Shown: positions 27,901 through 39,465 of the stretch, piece after piece | Position numbering within the stretch: position 1 is the stretch's first letter | Layout of the letters: the number at the start of each line of letters is the position of its first letter | Assembly (NCBI RefSeq): GCF_008831285.2 | Contig: NC_045148.1 | Location: 13,044,802 to 13,108,801 of the forward strand | DNA length: 64,000 nucleotides | From: Nymphaea colorata | Taxonomy: Eukaryota > Streptophyta > Magnoliopsida > Nymphaeales > Nymphaeaceae | Reading direction: 5' to 3' | Program-made: the position numbers and the translations under genes | Notes under the pieces: model-generated | Seen by the model: only the letters and a program-made list of their open reading frames with translations | Databases searched by the model: none | What the model was told of the DNA's origin: nothing

Positions 27901-30900
27901 AGATGTATCTTAGAAAAATATTAAGTGTGCTCATGCAACAGACTTAGTTTTCAAGGAGCTGGCATGTAAACAAATCAGAAATCAACAATAGTACCTAGAG
28001 CTTGATCATGTATAAAGATTTAGTTAGCTAGAAGTAAAGGTATTAGGTGTGCCATTGTTTGGAAATTCAGCTGCAATGGCTGACTGAATAGGTCCCTATA
28101 CGACTTTCTCCTGAAAAAGGTCAACTAAGCATACGAAATCAATAATAGGCAGGCTCACCTTGTAAGTCCTGCACTACTGGCCTTTTGTCATTGTAGACAT
28201 CAGACCAACCAGCTTGGATGGCTTACCTTGTAAGTACGGGACCTGACTGGACTATGTTAAGTTTTGTAATGACTCAACCCCTAACTGCCTGAGCAACTGA
28301 TATACCAGATCCTATCCTGCTCAATGATCTTTACTTCATGCCCAGAAAGAGGTACAAGCTAAGACACTAGGTTGTGCAAGACAGTTCCTTAAGATTTCTT
28401 TTGATATTTGATATGGTATTGTTCTCAAATTGTATATATGAAATGTTACAAGATTCGTCGGCTGACAAAAGTTACAAGATGATTCTCATATGTTGGACCC
28501 TAGTTCTAAGAGTTGAACTTCATACCAATCGTGACCTAATTTGTAAAAATGAAAGTTGGGCCAATTGATACCTTAAAAGACTAATAGGAACTGGGTGGTC
28601 TGGCTCGGTCCAGACCGATTGACTGTAAATAAATATATATACATATACGGACATAAATATTAAAACATATGCATCTGTACAAAAAATGTACATATACATC
28701 TGTAGGTGAAGGATTCGTCAGCTGACAAATGACTAGGTCGACTAATTGAGTAATCTGACCAACTAATCGCTTGTTTGAAACAAAGGTTGGTTGAGAACCG
28801 ACTCAGCCGATTAGTTGGGATTTTGACAATTAAGATTGTGACAACCTGACCCATAACTGAAACATGTGCAGTTGTGCACAAATTACACAATGCTTTTTCT
28901 TTTTTACCATTGCAAGGTGGGATTAGGTGTAAACAACATTCGGCTGTTAAAATCTTTTACTTCAACTTGAAAGGCTTGTGGGCCAACCCCTACCACTTCC
29001 CAGATGGAAACTCAACATTGTCAAAGGAGGACTTCCCACAGACTGGAATTGGTCTAAACAACCCTTCACCAACTGAATTAGCAACCTAGTCTTTATCTAA
29101 CTGGCAACACAAGGCCCAGTGGACTAACCTGCCTGCCTTTTCAATGGGCGGTTGGCATCACCAGCAACAAACTGGTAAACTACTAGTCTGAAACTTCCTT
29201 TTTTGCAAGCTGCTTATGACCATCTTAGACTGCCAGTGCATTTGTCAGCTGGCCAGAGACCCTACCATTTGTTTGGCGATGATGGTTACAGGTAGGTGTA
29301 AGAATCCTGACCTCATTCTAGCCCGTACATATAAATAAATGCTGTTGAAGCCGTTTCAATTTCTAACATTCGTTTTACCTTCCAAATGAACTTTGCAGCC
29401 ATAAAAGTCGGGTTTCCTTTCATCTTTGTTAGTTTGATCCTTTTGAAGATCCAAATCTCCCCGAAAGCCATTAAACCAGATTCATTTGCACTCAGGTCCT
29501 GATAAAGCGAGGAAAGCCTATTCTGACTAAATGACGTGCCGGCACCATTCCAATCCGAATTATCTCAAAACCAATTAAAGCCAAGAATGGACAAGTTTAA
29601 TTTTACCTTGCATAAACCTAATAGTGCCAAGGGTATGCTTTATAATCCATGTGCATATTTATGAAGCTAATTTATCTTAGCGCTCGTATGTTGACTAGCT
29701 TATTTGTTAATTGATTGATATTAATACCTTAAGCTAAGGACCAGGCAACCTTACTAATTGCTCTTCCTGTAGCATTTGTGGTTAACTCGATATAAAATCT
29801 AGCATTCTGAGCTAATTCAGTACCCTGGTACAAGATGTCTTTATTATCTTCTGAGTTTCTTTCATATTTTTTGTTGCTTTCATTGAGTAGTAGTTAATTT
29901 TTGGTTAAGAGTTTCACTACTTTCTTATATATGAAGGAGAAAATTTAGGTTTCAAGTTGTTGCATGTAAACGATAAACAATGTAATTGACTGCTTCCAAA
30001 ATGTTTTGCCTTTCTCCTTTCTGTTTTTGTGTATCCTTATGAACAATGTTTGTAAATCATTGATTGATATTTCTTCCAGTATGTTTTTATTTTTGTAGGC
30101 TTCTTGTTTTAATTCTGATGCTTGATAGCTAATGACTCATTCATGTTTATTACCATAAGTTTCCTTTTTTAATTTGATAACTTTGTATGATTCAAATATA
30201 TTTATCATAGGAATTCTGAATTTTGTTGCAGTCACATGCAGATGCATTTAGTGCTGAGGGTTTTGCTCCCTTTCTTTCTAGTTTCTGTGTCCCTGAATGT
30301 GCACGCGTGTGCATCTTTCATGCATGCAATGTGCATATCCATGTCCTCGCCTTGCTCATGTCCGTCACTCTGTGTGTTCATATGCAAACATGTATGTCTA
30401 TATGTGCTATAATTTGTGCACACCAATCTCCTCTTATTTTTCTTCCATTAAGTATATAAGTTTTTGCACTAGGCAGTGGTGTGGACCTACGGCTGCCATA
30501 TCCTCTACAGTCTACACATCTCCACTATATTGCCTAGATATAATAGCACTTGTTGCACATTATCTTCCTCAATTTGATGAAATTGGCTAATCACGTGATA
30601 CAGTGAAGAGGAAGCAAAGAAGAGGATCTATAATGTTTCTTGTGAGCGGTATTTTGGTTTTGGCTGTGAGATTGATGAGGAGACTTCCAACAAGCTTGAA
30701 GGTCTGTAAGAGAATTAAATTCTACGGATGTTTTGTGATTCCTTCTGTCTGTGTTTTGCTGCATATGTTTGTCTCATCCAGAGGATTTAACTATTTTCTT
30801 CCTTTTTCATGCTAATGTTGTGATGAATTTGTCTCAAGTATGAAAGTTTTGATTTTTTTGGGTGTAGGACTTCCTGGAGTCTTGTTTGTGCTCCCAGATT

Positions 30901-31453
30901 CGTATGTTGATCCCGAAAACAAAGACTATGGTGGTAACTATATAAAGTCACTCTGTTTCCAATTTATATGAATGCACGTTCGTGTAAATTCAATTTCAAT
31001 TTTTTGAAGGAAGAGCTGTAATATGCATCAATTTTTTAAATAGAAACTCCTCTTCAGAAGATGATGTGCTACTGCATTTGGCCTGATGACCTTGTGTTGG
31101 GTTTCCTGGAGACCATCATTTGACTACTCTGCAGTGACGGAAAAAAAACGAAAAAAACTGATGCTTTTTGTGTAAATTTCCAAATTTGCATTTCATTTGC
31201 TTTATACAGCTGCGAGCAGCAATTAAATGAAAAAAGCTTTCTGAACTATTTTATTTTGTCCAAGTGTTTTCTGGAAAAACACGAACTAATCTCAAGTAAT
31301 CTTCGTGCAGCTGAATTGTTTGTTAATGGAGAAATAGTTCAAAGGTCTCCTGAGCGGCAAAGGAGAGTTGAACCAGTGCCCCAGAGAGCTCAAGACAGAC
31401 CACGGTACAATGACAGAACTCGTTATGTAAGGCGCAGAGAAAATCAACGGTGA
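24928..31453 (+). CDS. MORF2: Multiple organellar RNA editing factor, MORF2-like
   Basis: Four exons, 24928-25346, 30604-30701, 30868-30933 and 31311-31453, total 726 nt and give 241 aa. The N-terminal 90 or so residues are rich in Ser, Arg and Ala and poor in acidic residues, as in a plastid transit peptide. The conserved MORF box follows: [19 protein letters not shown] (from about 96), [55 protein letters not shown] basic tail ends RRRENQR. MORF proteins join PPR editing proteins in C-to-U editosomes; MORF2 works in chloroplasts. The MORF2 assignment rests on the [11 protein letters not shown] box and the ELFVNGE..ERQRR tail, judged from memory. Intron 1 is unusually long (5257 bp). Confidence 0.92.
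25347..30603 (+). other. Long intron 1 of the MORF gene with local tandem duplications
   Basis: 5.26 kb with GTCAGT donor and ATACAG acceptor. No nested gene was found. It holds three diverged tandem duplications: about 26433-26640 (AAAGTTGCAT..GACCACCAAG.ATTGCT units), about 26883-27010 (TTTTGGAGCT..TTGAGTTGATG..TTGTCAA..ATCAGAA units of about 65 bp) and about 27597-27957 (about 180-bp units). Confidence 0.8.
27597..27957. repeat. Tandem duplication of about 180 bp in MORF intron 1
   Basis: Two units share ACTAGTGGATT.AAGAA.TAAGGCT, CTTGTGTGAG.GCA.TTTTTTCTTT and CTTGGGAGATGT.TCTTAG. They are moderately diverged. Confidence 0.8.
30952..31258 (+). repeat. Dispersed repeat copy B in MORF intron 3
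   Basis: Partner of 24200-24507 in direct orientation, about 6.7 kb apart, with most of the first and last MORF exons between them. It fills most of intron 3 (30934-31310). Confidence 0.85.
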
Positions 31454-32295
31454 TTTGATTAGTATGCTCAACATGGGCAGATCAGCGCCAGGTTCTACTA
31501 GAATACAAAACGCAGAACTGTTTAGATCATCTATTTTCAGAACTAACAGTAAACATAGAGAATTTAGGGTGTGTTTGTGGTTCTGGTTTTGGCGTGTCCG
31601 CTTGGTCATGATTCAGCGCATGTTTACCATTATATTTGTCGTCTTTTTGTCCAGAGATCACAATGTTGTGTTAAACGGAACTCTGTGAGCGAACCTTTTA
31701 GTTAATATTGGAAGACCGACAGCCCCACAAATTTCCTGGTTGGTGTATCACCATCGGTACAGTCAGAAAGCCCGCTAGCGTGCTTGTGTTTGGTTTTTAG
31801 TTCATTTGCATGTTGTAGAAAACACCAGTTGACCTAATATCGTCTCACCAGTACGAAGATTAACTATTTTTCTTGAAAAGCGCGAGCTCCGCAGAACGGG
31901 AGGATCGTGCCTAGAGGAACCCGAGTGAATCTTTTGCAATTTGGCTATTCCTAATCCAATTGACATGCTAGACCAAGTATAAAGATGGGTGGATGAAATT
32001 TAAGGCCTGCTACCAAGACTTCCTTGAGTGAATCTGTATGTTCCCTACTCAATCCTCTGTAAGATATGACTGCCCTCATGGGCAGTTCACTTGCCGGCCA
32101 GGGCCCTAAATCATTATTATAAAGTCAATTAATTTAGACCACGCAAGCTTATAGAAGATGGGTTATATGATTGTAAGAAAAGGGTGAAAACGCCAGCCTC
32201 TTTTACTCGTTAGACTCTTTTTAGGCACATATTACAAAAACCATAACACTCCCATTCTTGTTAAAGAATATTTTTAAGAAAATATTAACATGCTT
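31454..32295. other. 3' flank of the MORF gene
   Basis: Presumed 3' UTR then non-genic DNA. No gene, element or RNA was recognised. Confidence 0.55.
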
Positions 32296-33497
32296 ATGTA
32301 TTTATGGTTACTAATTTAGCACAAATATGTTTTACTCAAAGTTGTGAAAACTTTTGTTTGTTCGATGCCTTGGAAATTTATTGTAGCAGTGGAAAAAAAA
32401 TTCAAAATTTTAAAATTTTTCCTTCTCTTCTTCCCCTTCCCCTCGCGTGCCCTCCTCCCCTTCTTCCCCTCTTCCCCTTCTTCCTCTCTTCCCCTCTTCT
32501 CCTTCCCTCCTCGTGCCTTCTTCCTCTTCTTCCCCCTCTTCTCCTTCCCTCCTCGCCGTACCCTCTTCTCCTTCTTTCTCCTCCATCCTTCCCTTCCTCC
32601 TCCTCCTCCCTCTTTCCCTTCTTCCTCCTCCTCCCTCCTCCCCTCTTCCCCTTCTTCCTCTCTTCCCCTCTTCTCCTCCCCTCCTCGTGCCTTCTTCCTC
32701 TTCTTCCCCTCTTCTCCTTCCCTCCTCGCCGTACCCTCTTCTCCTTCTTTCTCCTCCATCCTTCCCTTCCTCCTCCTCCCTCTTTCCCTCCTTCCTCCTC
32801 CTCCCTCCTTCCCTTCCTCCTCCTCCTTTCTCCTCCCTCCTTCCCTCCCTTCCTCCTCTTCCTTCCTTCCTTCCCTTCCTCCTCCAACGGTCACAAAAAT
32901 ATTTTCTGAAAAATTTTTCATCCCTTTGGCTGGAAAAATTTTTCCAGAAATATTTTGCGGTTTCCACTTTTAACGGTAAAAAAAAAAAATTTCTAAGTTT
33001 GATGAGAAGGAAAAATTTTAAAATTTTGAATTTTTTTCCACTGCTACAGTAAATTTCCAGGGCATCAAACGGCCCCTAGTAATCGAAGAAACAAAAGTTT
33101 TCACAACTTTGAGTAAAACATATTTGTGCTAAATTAGTAACCATAAATACATACCGATGGCACCGCCTGACACCTCTTCCCCAAAATCCTCCCTCCTTCC
33201 TTTCCCTTCCCTTCTTCCTCCTCCTTCCCTTCCCTTCCCTTCTTCCTCCTCCCTTCTCTTCCCTTCTTCCTCCTTCTTCCTCCTCCCTCCTTCCTTCCCC
33301 TTCTTCTTCCTCCTCCTCCTTCCCTTCTTTCATTTCTACCAAACGACGAAATTTCTTTCCGGAAAAATATTTCTTACTTAACAAACACAAGCTTGTTTTG
33401 GAAATATGAAATTTTTTTTCCTATTTCTCAATTCCAGAAATATATTTCTGGAATTTTTTTTCCGTTTCCATGGTTTCCAGCCATCAAACGGCCCCTT
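32296..33497. mobile_element. Inverted-repeat (foldback) structure with hAT/MITE-like termini
   Basis: Left arm 32296-32425 is repeated inverted at about 33008-33152 with high identity. The arms contain a shared flank (TTACTAATTTAGCACAAATA) and an inner end (GTAGCAGTGGAAAAAAA..TTTTAAAATTTTTCC). The right arm also holds CATCAAACGGCCCCTAG (to 33079), a terminus of the GGGGCCGTTTG type common in plant MITEs; the left arm lacks these roughly 18 bases. A second such terminus, GCCATCAAACGGCCCCTTA, ends near 33497. Family assignment is inference. Confidence 0.65.
32418..32885. repeat. Polypyrimidine minisatellite
   Basis: About 470 bases almost entirely C and T on the + strand, with a longer unit repeated (TTCCCTCCTCGTGCC and CTCCTCGCCGTACCC each occur twice, about 165-180 bp apart). 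A smaller CT tract lies at about 33180-33330. All long Ser/Pro/Leu or Arg/Glu/Gly frames on both strands here are composition artefacts. Confidence 0.93.
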
Positions 33498-34205
33498 AGA
33501 AAGAACACCGCATCTCAGGTAGAACAATGAAAGCTCTCGGAGAGAAAAAAAAAAGTCTTTCATGACGAAGACTTGGAATGAAGAAGAAAAATAGCAAATC
33601 TATGGGCTCACTGCAATTCGTATAGTGAGTGGGATCCAACCAAGTAACGTTAATTTGCTGTCTTTCCAGTTGGTTGTCAGTAAGCTTACTGTCGCCAGTA
33701 TTACCACTACGGCCACCGGTCCTATCTAGAACTTTCACCAAATCATTAGCAAGTTATCGTAACTAATCAATTAAACATTCTCGTATTGCATCATTTGCCA
33801 TCATAAAAAATCGCAGCCCTAAAGGTATGGTCTAAGTCGCAGGGGTGCTGTGTTTTTGGACCCACACCCGCGTCACGTCATATGATCTAAGTTACACGAG
33901 TCCTGCGTTTTTGGACCTGCACCAGCGTTGCACTCAGAGCCAGTCAAAGTGAGTCGGTGATCAGCTGCACCGACTATTTTCGTCAATTTTCGACGCGTAC
34001 GGCGTACCCAACTCGCATCAAACGCGAGTCAGGTGCAGTCAAGCCGCACCATGGATATATCGTGCCCTTCCCGCTGCTCTTTCTCCTACGTCTCCGTCCG
34101 CTGCTCTCTCTCCTCCACCGGCGGCATCTGCTCTCTCTCCGTCCGCTGCTCTTTCTCCTCCACCGGCAGCTGTTGCTATGTCTCTGTCCGCTGCTCTCTC
34201 TCTAA
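33498..34205. other. Non-genic DNA left of the large LTR element
   Basis: Contains a diverged tandem pair at about 33830-33945 (GCGTTTTTGGACC-type units) and a minisatellite at about 34085-34203 whose units read CTCCGTCCGCTGCTCTCTCTC. No gene is supported. Confidence 0.6.
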
Positions 34206-34210
34206 AATCA

Positions 34211-37200
34211 TGATACGAGCCTACTTAGAGCCCGTACTTCACACATTGGCACCTCCGCCGAAGGCGCTCATATTTGTTGTGAGACTAACCTTTGTGTTCA
34301 TGAGTTTCGCGAAGAACAAGCGGGAGCGACTTCGAGCAAGGGTAAAAACTCTAGAGAGGTTAACTTTCGTAGTTTCTCTCTAGCGTTTACGGCTAAGGTG
34401 TTTTCTAGCGGAGTTGATGAAAAACATAGGGAGGCTAAACTCCCAAAAGCGTCTAAGGCATTCTCGGAGAAGGCGGTGTTTTCTCTTGTGAGGTTAAGAA
34501 CGCGAGGTTCGAAGAAGACCTAGGTTACCTTGACATAGGAGACCTAGACCCATCATGTCTAGGTGCAGAAGACCTAGGCATGCTTGGCCTAGAGGACGAA
34601 GGCCTAGGCGCACCTAGCCTAGATGAAGAAGACCAGGGCACACCTAACGTAGAGCGTGAAGACCTAGGTAACTCTAGCCTAGAAGAAGGTGGGCTCGTCA
34701 TGAAGAGGAGCGATGGACCACCTAGTGCAACCATGGACCAGCGTGAGGAGACAAGTGGATCCGGATCTAACAAGATACAAGAAGAAGATCGGAAGGACAG
34801 CCATAAGGGGATCCGAGATCCAAGAAGGATCCACATGCATGAGATGAAAGACGGGTCCAAGATCCAAGAACATGAGATTGAAGACTTCATTTGGGATCCG
34901 GGAAGAGCACCCAAGACTATTTTATTATTTTGTTTAAGTCATTTAATTCATGTATCGTTTCTCTTTTATTTGAGTCGGTTTTTGTAAGTCTCATACCGAG
35001 ACAAGTTAGGAACCGGTTCGGCCTATGTCTATAAAGGCACGAAACCGAGACGATGTTCATTATGCTTTTGATTATTGATTTTGAATGAAGTGAGAGAAGC
35101 TCTCTCTTCCTCCCTCGTGGAGTTCTTTGGTCCCTAGGGCGTAGCTTCCTTGGAAGCACTACACTACAACACTCACCAAGCCGTGAGAAGAATGGAGGTT
35201 TTCTATACATTCATGGTTGCCGGTAGCCATTGACGAGGAAGATCTACAACGTACCCGAACCAAGGAGTCCCTAGATAGGCAGCCGTACTTCTCTTTGATC
35301 ACGAAGGAGTGGAGAGGCGACTACACTAGAGGGTGTTGAAGGAGGTGCCGCCCGTGGTTCTGGCCCGTCCTCTTTAACCTTGACATCCGACGAGATCTCA
35401 GCCATAACCAAGCTTTCCGACTTCCTAACGCTTGGTGGAAGAGTTCTCGGTTTCACCTTGTTCACAACATCAACGGTTCTCCATTCCTTGCATTCAAGGT
35501 ATCTTGTCTAACTGGGATTTGGAGTAGTGGTTTCGCGTGGAGAAGAAGACCTACCTTCGAGACATCTTGAGGAGTACTGGAAGCATCCGGTTGGAACTCT
35601 TCCAGCAGCTTAAATTCCGGTATTAATCTGTTGATTCCGAGTTAGGTGAGGGGTCCCTAGTCCCGACTATATTTCTGGAACAAAAAGGAGAAGACTAGGG
35701 GCGAGGAAGAAGAAAGTCCGCGGAAGGAATGAGAGAAACGCGGAAGAGACGAGATTCGGATTCTTGAAGAAAAAGACAGTAGACCTCTTTGATCCGAGGG
35801 CTGTTCCAGACGATTTACTGGAAGTTTTGAGGCGATCTATATCTTGTTGGAAAGCTCTCATCCTTAGGTACAACATACTAAAATTTCAGCCTGATCGGAC
35901 CAGGGCGCACCGGTCAAATCCGCTGCTGAAGTTCGTTGTTGCCGCCGCCGCCGCTCAGGCGCAGTCCGCCGCAGAACCGCCACTTGCAGAGGCTGTTTCT
36001 AGCGATTCCGGTGGAGTTTTCAAACGATCCATATACTGTTGGATTCGTAATTAAAAGTTCTACAACATATCAAAAAATCAAGGTATTTGGACTTCATTTG
36101 ACTGGTGAATCATCAACTGCAAGTTATGGACGTTGAAGGACTGTTTGCCAGATTTTCTGGCATTCTTTTCAGCCAGATCCGAACACTTCCGGCCATATCC
36201 GACATTTGGGGCATTAATTCCATTCCTACCCTTGCTAGGTTTTAATTAATTAATACTTAGCAGGGGTAATCTGGTCAAGGCAGCTAGCTCCAACCCTAGC
36301 GTGAAAAGTGCACCGAAAAGGGAAGTCTTGGCGCTATCTTCTTTCCAAATTCTTTGGGGACATTTGTGGGCAAGCAAGATCCGCTACTGATCTCGGGTGG
36401 ACAAGTGGCAGCACGTGGGAGAGGACATCCTCCAGCTGGTCAACGCAATCCCGACGGAATAGGAAGGTCCCGCGTGAAGGAGCAAGTGCGCGCCAAGTGT
36501 CCCGCGTGCCAAAGGAAGGAGTGATCTCCTTTCCAAAACCGTTCCTAATCTTTTGGAAGGAGATCTTCATTGTTGAGGGTTCATTGCATCTGGATGCCAC
36601 TCAAAGGAGAAGGAGCTATGTGGCAGCTGGAGGCGAGGACACGTGGGCGAGATCAGCTCGACCCCACCTAGCGAGATTCTCTTGCCTATTTCATTTCCAA
36701 CGAAATAGGAAGGGGCTGGATTTGTGGATTCGGTACATTGAACCGAGACACTTTTCACCAAAGGCAAGATTGTCACCTAATCTTGGGAGATCCTCGGAGA
36801 TCTGATCATACACGTGGCGAGGAGCAAGCTCACCATCAATCTTGCGATATTCTCTCTTTCCTATTTCGTCTCCAGCGAAATAGGAAAGGCTTGGTGCATG
36901 CACTAGGTGCATTGAACCTGGATGTGTTCCGGATAAGGAAGGACGGTGGAGGTGAATCTTGGCAGCTACAAATTAGGAAGGAGATCCGTTGCACTAAAAG
37001 TGAAAGGTAACCTGGGCGACAATCTTGGAAGGTGATCTCAAGCAAGAATCTTGGCAGATCATCTTGCGCCACATTTGGGATGAGCCCAAAACCGAAGGAG
37101 GAGACAAAGGAAGGTGCTACCACCTAGGTTCATTGAATCTAGACGACACCTAACTTGGAAGGGAATGAGGAATCATACAAGCGAGTGAGACCCATCTCTC

Positions 37201-38087
37201 TTGACGTGTGACTTGGCATCATTGGACCTAGTCAACCTTCCTCACGTGAACCAAGTGGAGTCAAGGCTCAACGTGGACCAGCACACTAGCATTGACCAAG
37301 GAGGCGTGGACCCACTCTCATGCATGGACCATGAAGGCTTGAACGTACCTAGCCTAGCACCAGACCTACCTTGAAGGAACCGCGTCCGCCAAGCGATATT
37401 GGCGATTGCTTCCCCCAACTCTCTCTTGCAACTTGGGGTCGACTAGGGTTCCGGTGAATGCATCTACCTTAACACTCTTGCTTGTTATACTTGATCGAAT
37501 AGTGATTCTTTGTCACTTGACTTACTTAGCAAGGTGTACGGAAGCAAGGAGCTGGACATTCATGGCGGATCGTGAATATCAAGGGGGCAGCTAAGGCTGC
37601 GGTTTTCATCCTTGGTGATAGCAAGTGGAGTCCTCGGGCGTGGCCCGGAGAGGTGAGATTCGGGCCATCCTATAGACACGGGCTAAGGGTGTTATTGCTT
37701 GCACACCAGCCACATTGGCGTGTAACCAGCTGAGTTCCTCCAAAGCACTCTTGGCCTAGGACACAACTCAGGGTTACTTGGCCTACCTAAGGATTTGGGG
37801 CATGGTTTAACAGGATGGTTTGCTGGAATGAATTGTTTGAGTGAGTGAGGAGTGATTTCTTGTATCGCTTACGTTTGTAATAAGCCTCACATCTTTTTAG
37901 ATTTCTGTAGTAGGTTATGACTTGGGCGGGTTTAACCTCACTTGTTCATCTTACCCCAAGGGAATATTAAGCCGGGGGACTGTTCGGCAGGGATTTGAAA
38001 TTGTAAATCTTAACCTCTCTTCAATCGGTGCACCTCCCTCCATAGATCTTGGGAGTAGGTTTAGTTGCTTTTAGACCAACCCTACTA
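34211..38087 (+). repeat. 5' LTR of the LARD-like element
   Basis: Direct repeat of 41536-45431. It contains a tandem block rich in CCTAGG (about 34520-34690), a TATA box near 35030 and hairpins with CCTATTTCG arms (about 36680 and 36857-36887). Frames inside it are present in both LTRs and are not convincing genes. Confidence 0.95.
35029..35038 (+). promoter_or_regulatory. Putative TATA box of the 5' LTR
   Basis: TCTATAAAGGC follows a CCGAGACAAGTTAGG region and is conserved in the other LTR at about 42354-42363. It is the likely core promoter for element transcription; the start site is not proven. Confidence 0.6.
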
Positions 38088-38089
38088 GT

Positions 38090-38102
38090 TGGTATCAGAG
38101 CC
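38090..38102 (+). promoter_or_regulatory. LARD primer-binding site (tRNA-iMet)
   Basis: TGGTATCAGAGCC, complementary to the initiator-Met tRNA 3' end, lies two bases after the 5' LTR. Confidence 0.95.
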
Positions 38103-38923
38103 GTGTGGAGACCCAGGCGCACTCAGATTTCGGTCCATTGGAGATTTGATTCTACGGATGCCAGCCATAGCCGGAAATTGCTTGCAGAATTTTTTCCAGC
38201 AGATTGTTAGCAGCCAGGAGAAAAGAGTCAAGTTCGAGGGGCAAACGACCTCGAAATCTTCTGAAATTTAGTGTAGAGGCGTATAAATATTATGGCTTTA
38301 AGGGCATATAGGGCACTGGAGTTGAAATTAATAGAAAATTCTGATTTTTGACCATATATCAGCCTGTTGGCGGATAGAATCTGTTCGGGTGAACAGTCTG
38401 CCAGGAAGATCGTGTTGTTTCAGTGGGATAGACATCTCGGATTGAGCTAATATTTTGTAGAGAGTTAGATAGCTATTATATCTTCGTGCTGTCCAAGTTC
38501 CAACGATAAGTACAGTTGTGCTTCAGGCTACCATCAACCTGCAGTGACACTCAGGACTGCGGTTTTGCACAAAGCAAAGCCATAGGGTGATCGAACCCGA
38601 GGTGCACTGCCGAGGCACCAGGTGGGTGCGGCAGTTTAGGTCATTAATTGGACCCGACTGAGGGTGAGAGGCAACTACCGAGGCGCCAGGTGGGCGTGGT
38701 GGCAGGTGACTCCTTTTCACCTCCCTTGTAGAAGACTAATCTCGGGCTGTGCCTAGTTATAGACCAGCACACTAACGTCGGCACCAGGTGGGTGCGTTGG
38801 TGAGAGGTTGGAGGGCTGCACTTCAACGCAGCCAAGGCTGGGCTAGGTGGAGCAGTCCCCGCTAGCTCAGTCCATTCGAGCTTTATTCGGACCTTGACCC
38901 CAATCCACGACAAGAGAGCAAAC
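38103..38923 (+). other. Untranslated leader of the LARD-like element
   Basis: No coding frame. The motif GGC(A/G)CCAGGTGGG(T/C)G occurs three times (about 38613, 38679 and 38780) and may be structural. This is where a dimerisation or packaging signal would be expected, but that is inference. Confidence 0.6.
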
Positions 38924-39289
38924 ATGTCTGATTGGGAAAGCATGAACATGGAGACCAGTTCATCCTACAGTCATAATCCTTATGAGGAAAATCAGTTTGA
39001 TGAGGATGAACAATATTCTGAGAGTCCATCCTATGGTCAATCCAGTTGCGGGTACTATGATGAAAGGGACAAAGATTATAGAGAGCCCTCTCTAGATGAG
39101 CAACCTAACGAGCCATACCAGTTTACATATGGGAATGTTTGGTTTGAGCCAGCTAGTTTCCACTCTCAAACCTCAACTCCCTCAGGGAGTAATGCAAAAA
39201 GGAGGTATGAGAAGCATGATCAAAGCTCAAGCCGATATTACAATCCGCATGGTCAAACCACTTCCTCTCGAAAGGATGAAAGGACCTAG
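38924..39289 (+). CDS. LARD internal ORF 1, acidic Tyr/Ser-rich protein, unknown
   Basis: 121 codons from ATG, MSDWESMNMETSSSYS at the start. Rich in Tyr, Ser, Glu and Asp in the first two thirds, basic near the end, stop after KDERT. No capsid or zinc-knuckle motif. It sits where gag would start in an autonomous element. It may be a gag relic or simply open sequence, and I do not recognise it. Confidence 0.45.
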   Translation: MSDWESMNMETSSSYSHNPYEENQFDEDEQYSESPSYGQSSCGYYDERDKDYREPSLDEQPNEPYQFTYGNVWFEPASFHSQTSTPSGSNAKRRYEKHDQSSSRYYNPHGQTTSSRKDERT

Positions 39290-39326
39290 TCCTATGCAGC
39301 TATAAGAGGGGTGTACTCTGTAGAGA

Positions 39327-39465
39327 TGTCACCTTGATTCATGGAACCGTATTGGAAAAAGGCTCAAGACTGAGGTGCATAGTGGCTGGGACAAGCCCTA
39401 AATGTGACTTAGTGTTTCGTTTCAACTCCACCCTCCTTACATCGAGCTTGCCCCCAAGACTGAGG
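39327..39465 (+). repeat. Partial duplication of the FHA-like region plus inverted PPT segment
   Basis: 39327-39420 repeats the beginning of the following ORF (about 39466-39557) with few differences, and stops after the codons for CDLVFR. It is joined to about 38 bases (39423-39460) that are the reverse complement of the sequence around the element's own polypurine tract (about 41500-41537). The next copy then begins. Confidence 0.85.

Noticed and set aside
32304-33052. Several frames of 160-209 codons on both strands, rich in Ser/Pro/Leu or Arg/Glu/Gly
   Set aside because: They come from the polypyrimidine/polypurine tract. All six frames stay open there because stop codons cannot form from such sequence.
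34525-37123. Many frames of 60-165 codons inside the LTRs
   Set aside because: They lie in LTR sequence on both strands, overlap each other, differ between the two LTR copies by stops and show no recognisable domain.
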